Assembly: GCF_016482685.1 (NCBI RefSeq)
Contig: NZ_JACYHF010000029.1
Span: forward strand, 1-64,000
DNA length: 64,000 nt
Direction: 5' to 3'
From: Streptomyces sp. DSM 110735
GTDB lineage: Bacteria > Actinomycetota > Actinomycetes > Streptomycetales > Streptomycetaceae
The translations under genes and the position numbers were made by a program. Each line of letters starts with the position of its first letter. Within the stretch, counting starts at the first letter, position 1. The notes under the pieces were generated by a model, which worked only from the letters and a program-made list of their open reading frames with translations, had not been told where the DNA came from and did not search any database. This document shows, piece by piece, positions 41,760 to 49,574 of the stretch.

Positions 41760-44405
41760 GTGCATCCCTCCTTCCCCCACCGCAGATTCCGTCCCGGCCG
41801 CTGGCTGGCCTCCGCCTTCACCGCCATGGCGCTGGTGCTGGCCGGTGCGGTCGGCTCCAAGGCCGCCCCCGCGGAGCCCCGGGCGGCCGACACGGCCGCC
41901 GAGTCCGCCACGGCCCACGGGCTCAAGGGCGAGTACTACACCCAATCCGCCCCCGGCGCCTTCGACTTCGCCACCCTGAAGGCGACCACCTTCGACCCCG
42001 GCCTCGACTTCCCCGACCTCGAACCGCGCCTGAAGGCGCGCACCGGGCAGCAGGACGACGTGAGCGTGCGCTGGACCGGCAAGCTCACGCCCACCACGAG
42101 CGGCGCGCACGTCTTCTCGATCACCGGTGACAACGGCTTCCGGCTCTGGATCGACGGCAAGTCCGTGATCGACCACTGGGTCGACGACTGGGACAAGGAG
42201 CAGACCTCGGCTCCCGTCACCCTGGAGGCGGGCCACGCCTACGACTTCAAGGTCGAGTACTTCGAGCACTACGGCGGCTCGAACCTGCATGTGCGCTGGA
42301 CGCCGCCCGGCGGCAGCAAGCAGGCGATCCCGCAGTCGGCGTTCACGCTGCCCGACGGTTTCACCTACAACGGCCCCAACAGCGCGGCCATCCAGCCCGA
42401 CGGCAAGACCCTCGTGCTGAACTTCGACCGCCCGCTCGCCGCTCCCCCGGCCGGGTTCGACGGACACCTCGACATCGATGTCGGCGGCTCGGCGTGGCCG
42501 CGCGGCACCGCCCGTCTGGACGCCTCCGACCCGTCCAAGCTGGTCGTCCCGCTCAGCGAGCCGGTCGTCGGCGGGCACGGCGGTTACGCGGACCTGCGCT
42601 ACGACGGCAAGGGCGGTCTGACCGAGGCCGACGGCACCGCCGTGAGCGACTTCTGGAGCACCGGCACCAACAACTCGACCTACCAGCTCCGCACCAAGTG
42701 GGCGGACAAGGTGAGCGCGAAGAACGCCCACCCGGAGTACCCGCGCCCGCAGTTGACCCGTGACGCGTGGAAGAACCTCAACGGCACCTGGGAGTTCGCC
42801 GGTGCCAAGGCGGGCGAGCAGCCGCCCACGGGCAAGAAGCTGGCCGAGAAGATCCTCGTGCCGTACCCGGTGGAGTCCCAGCTCTCCGGGGTCGAACGGC
42901 ACGAGGACCGCATGTGGTACAAGCGGACTTTCACCGTGCCGTCCGACTGGCGTGCGCACGGGCAGCGGCTCCAGCTCAACTTCGACGCCGTGGACTGGCA
43001 GGCCGTGGTGTACGTCAACGGCCGCAAGGTCGGTGAGCACAAGGGCGGTTACGACCGGTTCAGCGTCGACGTGACGGACGCGCTGAAGAAGTCCGGCTCG
43101 CAGGAGCTGATCGTCGGCGTCTACGACCCGACCGACGCGGCCAGCGGCGAGAACCCGCCGATCGGCAAGCAGCGCCTCGACCCCAGCGGCATCTGGTACA
43201 CGCCGAGTTCGGGCATCTGGCAGACGGTGTGGATGGAACCGGTCGCCCGCGACCACGCCGCCGACGTGAAGACCACCCCGGATCTCGCCAAGCGCTCGGT
43301 CGCGGTGGACGTGCGCGGGGTGCGGGACGGTGTGCCGGTCACGGCGGTCGCCTACGACGGCAGCCGCGAGGTGGGCCGGGCGCACGGCACCACCGGTACG
43401 GCGCTGAAGGTTCCGGTGCCGCATCCGCACGCCTGGACACCGGACGACCCGCATCTGTACAAGCTCAAGGTCACCGTGGGCAGGGGCGGTTCCGTCGACC
43501 GGGTGGGCAGCTACTTCGGTATGCGTTCCATCGAGGTCAAGACGGTGAACGGCAAGCAGCGCACGCTGCTCAACGGCAAGCCGGTCTACATGATGGCCAC
43601 GCTCGACCAGGGCTTCTGGCCCGACGGTCTCTACACGGCCCCGACCGACGACGCCCTCGCCTACGACCTCAAGGTCCACAAGCAGCTCGGCTACAACTCG
43701 GTGCGCAAGCACATCAAGGTCGAGCCCGACCGCTGGTACTACTGGGCGGACAAGCTGGGTCTGCTGGTCTGGCAGGACATGCCGGCGATGAACACGGTCA
43801 ACCCGTCGGCGTCCGCCCGCACCGAGTACGAGCACGAGCTCAAGCAGATGATCCAGCAGCACGACAGCCACCCCTCGGTGATCATGTGGGTCACCTTCAA
43901 CGAGGGCTGGGGGCAGTACGACCAGGCCCGGATCGCGGACTACGCCAAGTCCCTCGACCCGACCCGCCTGATCAACAACATGAGCGGTCTCAACTGCTGC
44001 GGCGCAGTGGACGGCGGCAACGGCGACATCGCCGACGCCCACGGCTATCCGAGCCCGCAACTCCCGGCGGCCGACGGCAAACGGGCCCTGGTCAGCGGCG
44101 AGTACGGCGGTCTCGGCCTGGGTGTCCCCGGACACGCCTTCCCGGTCCAGATGACCTATGTGGGCGTCACCCCGGAGACCTACACCGATGTGTACCTCGA
44201 CCGCCTGAAGGAGGTCGAGCAGCTCGCTGCCTGCAAGGGCGGCAACGGCGCCGTGTACACCCAGATCACGGACGTCGAGGGCGAGTTGAACGGGTTGATG
44301 ACCTACGACCGCAAGGTCCTCAAGCCCGACGCGAAGCGGCTGCACGCCGCACACGAGGCGCTGATCAAGGGCGCCGAGAACGGCACGCTCACCTGCACCT
44401 CCTGA
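41760..44405 (+). CDS. Secreted GH2 glycoside hydrolase with N-terminal PA14 domain
   Basis: An 881-residue secreted enzyme. The signal peptide (WLASAFTAMALVLAGAVG) is followed by a PA14 domain at about 53-197 (LKGEYYTQSAP, DNGFRLWIDGKSVIDHW), then the GH2 sugar-binding, immunoglobulin-like and TIM-barrel domains. The acid/base Glu715 lies in VTFNEGWGQYD and the nucleophile is probably Glu781 in VSGEYGGLG. GTG 41760 has a perfect GGAGG 5 nt upstream. GH2 includes beta-galactosidases, mannosidases and galactofuranosidases. With a YtfQ-like importer and GH127 next door, a beta-galactofuranosidase or arabinofuranosidase activity is my best inference. It is probably co-transcribed with GH127. Confidence 0.9.
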   Translation: MHPSFPHRRFRPGRWLASAFTAMALVLAGAVGSKAAPAEPRAADTAAESATAHGLKGEYYTQSAPGAFDFATLKATTFDPGLDFPDLEPRLKARTGQQDDVSVRWTGKLTPTTSGAHVFSITGDNGFRLWIDGKSVIDHWVDDWDKEQTSAPVTLEAGHAYDFKVEYFEHYGGSNLHVRWTPPGGSKQAIPQSAFTLPDGFTYNGPNSAAIQPDGKTLVLNFDRPLAAPPAGFDGHLDIDVGGSAWPRGTARLDASDPSKLVVPLSEPVVGGHGGYADLRYDGKGGLTEADGTAVSDFWSTGTNNSTYQLRTKWADKVSAKNAHPEYPRPQLTRDAWKNLNGTWEFAGAKAGEQPPTGKKLAEKILVPYPVESQLSGVERHEDRMWYKRTFTVPSDWRAHGQRLQLNFDAVDWQAVVYVNGRKVGEHKGGYDRFSVDVTDALKKSGSQELIVGVYDPTDAASGENPPIGKQRLDPSGIWYTPSSGIWQTVWMEPVARDHAADVKTTPDLAKRSVAVDVRGVRDGVPVTAVAYDGSREVGRAHGTTGTALKVPVPHPHAWTPDDPHLYKLKVTVGRGGSVDRVGSYFGMRSIEVKTVNGKQRTLLNGKPVYMMATLDQGFWPDGLYTAPTDDALAYDLKVHKQLGYNSVRKHIKVEPDRWYYWADKLGLLVWQDMPAMNTVNPSASARTEYEHELKQMIQQHDSHPSVIMWVTFNEGWGQYDQARIADYAKSLDPTRLINNMSGLNCCGAVDGGNGDIADAHGYPSPQLPAADGKRALVSGEYGGLGLGVPGHAFPVQMTYVGVTPETYTDVYLDRLKEVEQLAACKGGNGAVYTQITDVEGELNGLMTYDRKVLKPDAKRLHAAHEALIKGAENGTLTCTS

Positions 44406-44411
44406 CCCGCA

Positions 44412-44441
44412 CGGCCCGCCTCGCCTCCCCGGGGCGGGCCG
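44412..44441 (+). terminator. Hairpin between GH2 and GH127 genes
   Basis: CGGCCCGCC (44412-44420) pairs with 44433-44441 and is followed by CGCGTTTCTTCC. It may attenuate transcription into the GH127 gene rather than end it, since the gap is only 69 bp. Confidence 0.55.
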
Positions 44442-44474
44442 CGCGTTTCTTCCCCCACTCCTCAGGAGCGCCGT

Positions 44475-46871
44475 ATGCCTCTCGCTCGACGTCATTTCCT
44501 CACCGGCGGCGCCCTGGCGCTGAGTTCGGCCGCGTTGTCGGTCCGCCTCGCCCCTCCTGCCGTCGCCGCGGGCCGCTCACCCCGCGCGCTCGCCCCCGCC
44601 GCCTTCACCCGGCTGCGCCCCGGCAGCATCACGGCACGCGGCTGGCTCGCGGGCCAACTCCAGTCGCTGCTCGACGGGTTGTTCGGCCGCTACGAGCAGC
44701 GCTCGCACTTCCTCGACTTCGCCTCCACCGGCTGGGTGCACCCGGAGAACGCCGGGTGGGAGGAACTGCCGTACTGGCTGCGGGGGTACGTCCCGCTCGC
44801 CGTCGCCACCGGTGACGACCACGCGCTGGCGAACTCCCGGCGCTGGATCGACGCGGTCCTGGCCACCCAGCAGTCCGACGGTTTCTTCGGTCCCCGCGCG
44901 CTGCGCACCTCCCTTGACGGCGGTCCCGACTTCTGGCCGTTCCTGCCGCTGCTGATGGCGCTGCGCACCTGGGAGGAGTACAGCGGCGACGCGCGGATCG
45001 TGCCCTTCCTGACCCGCTTCCTGACCTTCATGAACGCGCAGGGCAAGGGCGCGTTCGACCACAGTTGGGTCTCCTACCGCTGGGGCGACGGCCTGGACAT
45101 CGCCCTGTGGCTGTACGACCGCACGGGCGACGCCTTCCTCCTCGACCTCGCCGACAAGATGCACGGCTACGGCGCCGACTGGACGGCCGCGCTGCCCACC
45201 CCGCACAACGTCAACATCGCGCAGGGCTTCCGCGAGGGCGCCCAGTACGCCCGCCGCTCCGGCTCGACGTCCGACACCAGAGCCGCGTACGAGGTCTACG
45301 ACCAGGTGATGGGCTCCTACGGGCAGTTCCCCGGCGGCGGCTTCGCGGGCGACGAGAACCTCCGCCCCGGCTTCGGCGACCCCCGGCAGGGCTTCGAGAC
45401 CTGCGGCATCGTGGAGTTCATGGCCAGTCACGAGCTGCTGACCCGGATCACGGGCGATCCGGTGTGGGCGGACCGCTGCGAGGAGCTGGCCTTCAACCTG
45501 CTGCCCGCCGCACTCGACCCGGCCGGCCGCGCGGTGCACTACATCACCAGCGCGAACAGCGTCGACCTCGACAACAGGACCAAGACACAAGGGCAGTTCC
45601 AGAACGGCTTCGCCATGCAGTCCTTCCAGCCCGGCGTCGACCAGTACCGCTGCTGCCCCCACAACTACGGCATGGGATGGCCGTACTTCAGCGAGGAGCT
45701 GTGGCTCGCGGCGCCCGGTGGCGGACTGGCCGCCGCCCTCTACTCCCCCTGCGCGGTGCGCGCGACGGTGGCGGGCGGCACCGAGGTCACGATCACCGAG
45801 GACACCGACTACCCGTTCGGGGAGACCGTCCGCCTCACGCTCTCGACCCCGCGCGCGGTGCGCTTCCCGCTCCATCTGCGGGTGCCGGGGTGGTGCGCCG
45901 ATCCCCAACTCACCGTGAACGGCAAGGCTTACGCGGCGACACCGGGTCCCTCCTTCACCGTGGTGGACCGCCAGTGGTCGAGCGGCGACACGGTGACGCT
46001 ACGTCTCCCCCAGCGCACCGTGCTGCGCACCTGGAGCGCGGGGCAGGACGCGGTGAGCGTCGAGCACGGCCCCCTCACCTACGCCCTGCGCATCGGCGAG
46101 AACTATGTGCGCTACGCGGGTGACGACGCCTTCCCCGAGTACGAGGTGCACGCCACCACGCCCTGGAACTACGGTCTGGTGCCCGGCAGTACGCCGGAGT
46201 TCACCCGCAGCGGAGGTCCCGTCGCGGCGAACCCCTTCGCCCAGGACGGCACGCCGGTGCGCATGACGGCGCGGGCCCGCCGTGTCGCCGAGTGGGTCGC
46301 GGACGACGAGCACGTGGTCGCCCCGCTCCAGCGCAGCCCCGCCCGCTCCGACTCCCCGGTGGAGAGCGTCACGCTCGTCCCGATGGGCGCGGCCCGGCTC
46401 CGTATCAGCGGCTTCCCGACCGCCGCGCCGGACGGCCGCCCCTGGACGCCGGAACCGCCCTTCCGGCGCGTCCAGAACAAGCACAGCGGCAAGGTGCTCG
46501 CCGTGGACAACATGTCCACCGCGAACAGCGCGCGGGTGGTGCAGTACGACAACACGCCCACCGGCGATCACGCCTGGCAGTTCGTCGACCGGGGTGACGG
46601 CTGGTTCCTCGTCCGCAACGGGCACAGCGGCAAGGTGCTGGGCGTGGACGGCATGTCCACGGCCGACAGCGCGATCGTCGTCCAGTACGAGGACAACGGC
46701 ACCGACGACCACCTGTGGCGGCAGGTGGACAAGGGCGACGGCTGGTTCCTCCTGCTCAACAGGCACAGCGGGAAGGTGCTCGGCGTGTCGGGGATGTCCA
46801 CCGCGAACAGCGCGCAGGTGGTGCAGTTCGCGGACAACGGCACGGACGACCATCTGTGGCGGTTGCTGTAG
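44475..46871 (+). CDS. Secreted GH127-type beta-L-arabinofuranosidase with ricin-type C-terminal domain
   Basis: A 798-residue protein of the DUF1680/GH127 family. An N-terminal signal has ARRHFLTGGALAL, a Tat-like RR. The catalytic alpha/alpha barrel spans about 45-430. Zinc and catalytic residues known from the Bifidobacterium enzyme are conserved: Glu308 and Cys310 (FETCGIVEF) and the pair Cys393-Cys394 (YRCCPHNYGM). Beta-sandwich domains follow to about 655. The tail (about 658-798) has three repeats of some 46 residues with HSGKVLGV and DDHLWR motifs, a ricin-B-type binding trefoil. It follows GH2 by 69 bp. Beta-L-arabinofuranose, or a furanoside with similar geometry, is the likely target. 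Confidence 0.9.
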   Translation: MPLARRHFLTGGALALSSAALSVRLAPPAVAAGRSPRALAPAAFTRLRPGSITARGWLAGQLQSLLDGLFGRYEQRSHFLDFASTGWVHPENAGWEELPYWLRGYVPLAVATGDDHALANSRRWIDAVLATQQSDGFFGPRALRTSLDGGPDFWPFLPLLMALRTWEEYSGDARIVPFLTRFLTFMNAQGKGAFDHSWVSYRWGDGLDIALWLYDRTGDAFLLDLADKMHGYGADWTAALPTPHNVNIAQGFREGAQYARRSGSTSDTRAAYEVYDQVMGSYGQFPGGGFAGDENLRPGFGDPRQGFETCGIVEFMASHELLTRITGDPVWADRCEELAFNLLPAALDPAGRAVHYITSANSVDLDNRTKTQGQFQNGFAMQSFQPGVDQYRCCPHNYGMGWPYFSEELWLAAPGGGLAAALYSPCAVRATVAGGTEVTITEDTDYPFGETVRLTLSTPRAVRFPLHLRVPGWCADPQLTVNGKAYAATPGPSFTVVDRQWSSGDTVTLRLPQRTVLRTWSAGQDAVSVEHGPLTYALRIGENYVRYAGDDAFPEYEVHATTPWNYGLVPGSTPEFTRSGGPVAANPFAQDGTPVRMTARARRVAEWVADDEHVVAPLQRSPARSDSPVESVTLVPMGAARLRISGFPTAAPDGRPWTPEPPFRRVQNKHSGKVLAVDNMSTANSARVVQYDNTPTGDHAWQFVDRGDGWFLVRNGHSGKVLGVDGMSTADSAIVVQYEDNGTDDHLWRQVDKGDGWFLLLNRHSGKVLGVSGMSTANSAQVVQFADNGTDDHLWRLL

Positions 46872-46889
46872 CCGGTGCCGGACGGCGGC

Positions 46890-46917
46890 GGAGTCCCGGC
46901 TGAGTCAGCGGGACTCC
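46890..46917. terminator. Long hairpin at the convergent ends of GH127 and a small gene
   Basis: GGAGTCCC (46890-46897) pairs with 46910-46917, and the interior GCTGA-G-TCAGC extends the stem almost without interruption. The minus-strand gene stop (46905-46907) lies within the hairpin. Confidence 0.75.
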
Positions 46918-47210
46918 TCCAGCACGTCGCACTCCAGGAAGGACGGCGGGCGGGTGCACAGCGCCGCCATGCGCTCGGCGAACTCGCGGGCCTCGGGGTT
47001 CTGGCGGCTGCGCGCGGCCTCGTCGAAGGAGTCGAACTGGAGGACCTCGTAGTAGCGGTTCTCCTGGTTGCGGTCCTTGAGGACAGCCTGGTAGCTGGGG
47101 CCCTGTTCCTTGCTGCCGAAACGTTCCTCGATCTTCATGGCCAGGGTGCGCATCTCGTCGATGCGGTCGGTCTCGAAGGCGATGATCTGGACGAATTTCT
47201 GCGCTGCCAC
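46905..47210 (-). CDS. Small conserved protein, monooxygenase (ABM)-like ferredoxin fold
   Basis: A 101-residue cytoplasmic protein (VQIIAFETDRIDEMRTLAMK, VLKDRNQENRYYEVLQFDSF, FDEAARSRQNPEAREFAERM). The alternation of strands and helices suits a dimeric alpha-beta barrel of the ABM/EthD type, but no catalytic residue can be named. GTG 47210 has GGAGGAACC directly upstream. It faces the GH127 gene across a terminator, so it is probably unrelated to the glycan regulon. Confidence 0.8.
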   Translation of the reverse strand: MAAQKFVQIIAFETDRIDEMRTLAMKIEERFGSKEQGPSYQAVLKDRNQENRYYEVLQFDSFDEAARSRQNPEAREFAERMAALCTRPPSFLECDVLEESR

Positions 47211-47428
47211 GGTTCCTCCAGCCGGCCGTGCGCCCCCGGGCGGGGATCGCTCAGCACCCAACGAAACACGGGCGGCACGGGTCGGCAATTCGTCGCGGGG
47301 CGTTCGCCGGGCGGCGCGCGGGAGTTGCGGGGGCGGCCGGGTGGGGCGTTCGGCCGGACGGGTGGCGCGGCGCTCCGCCGGAACGGGCACCGGGTTTGTC
47401 CGCGGGGAGGGGTGTCGCACCCTCCCGG

Positions 47429-47488
47429 GGATGGGTGTCGTCCCTCGCCGTGGATGGGTGTCGTCCCTCGCCGTGGATGGGTGTCGTC
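47429..47488. repeat. 23-bp direct repeat family A
   Basis: Two perfect adjacent copies of a 23-bp unit beginning GGATGGGTGTCGTCCC (47429-47451 and 47452-47474) and a third truncated copy (47475-47488). A degenerate earlier copy may start near 47405. The region has no gene. Confidence 0.85.
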
Positions 47489-47530
47489 ACCGATGGTGGG
47501 CGCCGCGCGGCCCGTGCGACCGTGTCATGA

Positions 47531-47607
47531 CACGTGACCTCGATGTCGTGCGGGGTGGCCTCGACGTCACGCACGTGACCTCGACCGACGGCGGCACGTG
47601 ATCTCGA
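47531..47607. repeat. CACGTGACCTCGA repeat family B
   Basis: CACGTGACCTCGA at 47531 and 47572 and CACGTGATCTCGA at 47595. The last two are part of a 23-bp unit that continues CCGACGGC. Each contains the palindrome CACGTG. The array ends 27 nt upstream of the antiporter start and may bind its regulator. Confidence 0.75.
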
Positions 47608-47634
47608 CCGACGGCCAGGGGAAGGCGGTGGCCC

Positions 47635-48906
47635 GTGGGACACGCTGACGCCCTGCTCGCCATGGGCGGCGCCTTCCTGGCCGCCGCGTTCCTCGCCCGC
47701 CTCGGCGCCCGGATCGGCGTGCCGACCATCCCGCTGTTCATGCTGGCCGGTCTGCTGCTCGGCCCCCACACCCCCGGTCTGGTCCTGGTGTCGGACCCGC
47801 ACGACTTCGAGATGCTGTCCGCGCTGGGGCTGGTGCTGCTGCTGTTCTACCTGGGGCTGGAGTTCCAGTTGAAAGACCTGCGCCGGGGTGGCAGACGGCT
47901 GCTCACGGCGGGCGGGATCTATCTGCTGCTGAACGTCGGGGCGGGTCTCGGCTTCGGGTTCGCGCTCGACTGGGGCGCGCGGGAGGCACTGGTGCTGGCC
48001 GGGGTGCTCGGCATCTCCTCGTCCGCGATCGTCACCAAGATCCTCATCGATCTGGGCCGGATCAGCCGCCCGGAGACCCGGCTGATCCTCGGCGTGATCG
48101 TGGTCGAGGACCTGTTCCTCGCGCTGTATCTCGCCGCGCTCCAGCCGGTCATCGGCGGTGCCGAGGGTGTCACGGAGACGCTCCTCCAGGCGGCGAAGGC
48201 GTTCGCGTTCCTGCTGGTGCTGGCGGTCGCCGCCCGCTACGGCACCCGGCTGGTCGGACGGCTGATCCGGGTCCGGGACAACGAACTGCTCGTGATCAGC
48301 TTCCTCGGCGCGGCCGTCCTGGTCGCCGGGGTCTCCGAGCTGCTGGGGGTCGCGGACGCCATCGGCGCGTTCATGGTGGGCCTGATCCTGGCCGGCACCT
48401 CCTCCGGTCCGCGCATCCGGCAGTTGGTGCATCCGCTGCGCGACGCGTTCGCGGCCATCTTCTTCTTCGCCTTCGGACTCGCCCTGGACCCCGGCCGACT
48501 GGCCTCCGTGGCCGGTCCGGTCGCCGCGGCGGCGGCGCTGACCATCGTCATGAACGTGATCGCCGGACTGCTCGTCGCCCGCTCCTACGGCTACGGCCCC
48601 GAGCACGCCGCCGACATCGCGACGACCCTGGTGGCGCGCGGGGAGTTCGCGCTGATCCTGGCCGCCATGGCGGTGGGCGCGGGTCTCGACGGGCGGCTGC
48701 CGTCGTTCATCGCCGGGTATGTCCTGGTGCTGGCCGTACTGGGACCGGTGATCGCGGCGCGGGCGCATCTGCTGGCGCGGGTGCTGGGCGCGCTGGGTTT
48801 CGTACGACCTGCGGAGCCCGATGGTCCGGTGAAGGCGGACGACACGGGCGCGCACGACGAAAGGCGGGCTCCGCCGGAGACGGTGGGCGCCGACGCGGAG
48901 CGTTAG
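47635..48906 (+). CDS. CPA2-family cation/proton antiporter (KefB/CpeA-like)
   Basis: A 423-residue membrane antiporter with about 12-13 helices. Family segments include IGVPTIPLFMLAGLLLGP, the discontinuous-helix region FYLGLEFQLKDL, SSSAIVTKILIDLGR and GVIVVEDLFLALYL with the conserved Asp. It would exchange K+ or Na+ for protons. The GTG start at 47635 has AGGGGAAGG upstream. Many actinobacterial homologues are paired with a small RCK_C (c-di-AMP-binding) gene directly upstream; here that place holds only repeats. The C-terminal 40 residues are hydrophilic. Its stop is 8 bp from the convergent response-regulator stop. Confidence 0.92.
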   Translation: MGHADALLAMGGAFLAAAFLARLGARIGVPTIPLFMLAGLLLGPHTPGLVLVSDPHDFEMLSALGLVLLLFYLGLEFQLKDLRRGGRRLLTAGGIYLLLNVGAGLGFGFALDWGAREALVLAGVLGISSSAIVTKILIDLGRISRPETRLILGVIVVEDLFLALYLAALQPVIGGAEGVTETLLQAAKAFAFLLVLAVAARYGTRLVGRLIRVRDNELLVISFLGAAVLVAGVSELLGVADAIGAFMVGLILAGTSSGPRIRQLVHPLRDAFAAIFFFAFGLALDPGRLASVAGPVAAAAALTIVMNVIAGLLVARSYGYGPEHAADIATTLVARGEFALILAAMAVGAGLDGRLPSFIAGYVLVLAVLGPVIAARAHLLARVLGALGFVRPAEPDGPVKADDTGAHDERRAPPETVGADAER

Positions 48907-48914
48907 GCGTGGCG

Positions 48915-49574
48915 TCAGGGTTCGATCAGTCCGACACGGATGGCGTAGCGGGTGAGTTCCAGGCGGTCCTTGAGACCGAGTTTCTGGAGCAGGTTGGCGC
49001 GGTGGCGCTCGACGGTCTTCGGGCTGATGACGAGCAGTTCGGCGATCTGCTGCGAGGTGTGGCCCTCGGCGACGAGCTTGAGGATCTCCTCCTCGCGTCC
49101 GGTGATCACGCGGGACGGCAGCGTGTGCCCGTCGCGCACCCGGTCGAGGTAGTCGCGGATGAGGGCGTTGACGGCGCCGGGGTAGAGGAACGGTTCGCCC
49201 CGCATGGTGGCGCGGCAGGCTTCGACCAGGTCGCGGTCGGCCACGGATTTGAGGACGTAGCCGGAGGCACCGGCGGCGAGGGCTTCGAAGAAGAACTGCT
49301 CGTTGTCGTACATCGTCAGGATGAGGATGCGGGTCTCCGGCTGCGTGCGGGACAGCTCGCGGGCTGCCTGGAGACCGGTCAGACGGGGCATGGCGATGTC
49401 GAGGACGGCCAGGTCGGGCCGGAGTCCGCGAGCCTGGGTCAGCGCCTCCGCGCCGTCGTCCGCCTCTGCCACGACGGTGAGGTCGGGCTCGCCCTCCAGG
49501 ATGAGGCGGACCCCGCGGCGTACCAGCGCGTGGTCGTCGGCGAGGAGGATGCGGGTGGGGGCGGGGGCTGTCAT
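48915..49574 (-). CDS. NarL/LuxR-family response regulator
   Basis: A 219-residue regulator. The receiver is about 7-122 with acidic DD (13-14), phospho-acceptor Asp59 (LAVLDIAMP), Thr in LTMYD and Lys in YVLKSVAD. The LuxR HTH is at about 155-210 (ITGREEEILKLVAEGHTSQQ, SPKTVERHRANLLQKLGL). The ATG overlaps the upstream kinase stop (ATGA). Its target is unknown; its own regulon may include the adjacent antiporter, but nothing in the sequence shows that. Confidence 0.94.
   Translation of the reverse strand: MTAPAPTRILLADDHALVRRGVRLILEGEPDLTVVAEADDGAEALTQARGLRPDLAVLDIAMPRLTGLQAARELSRTQPETRILILTMYDNEQFFFEALAAGASGYVLKSVADRDLVEACRATMRGEPFLYPGAVNALIRDYLDRVRDGHTLPSRVITGREEEILKLVAEGHTSQQIAELLVISPKTVERHRANLLQKLGLKDRLELTRYAIRVGLIEP

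Noticed and set aside
37648..41979. Very long plus-strand open frame of over 1,400 codons
   Set aside because: It runs antisense to the importer ATPase, binding protein and lacI genes, all of which have clear motifs; the product is low-complexity.
47429..47607. CRISPR array
   Set aside because: Units of 23 bp are adjacent without unique spacers and no cas genes are present, so these are tandem repeats.
47251..48855. 534-codon minus-strand frame opposite the antiporter
   Set aside because: Arg/Gln/Asp-rich antisense shadow of the membrane antiporter gene; no domain.
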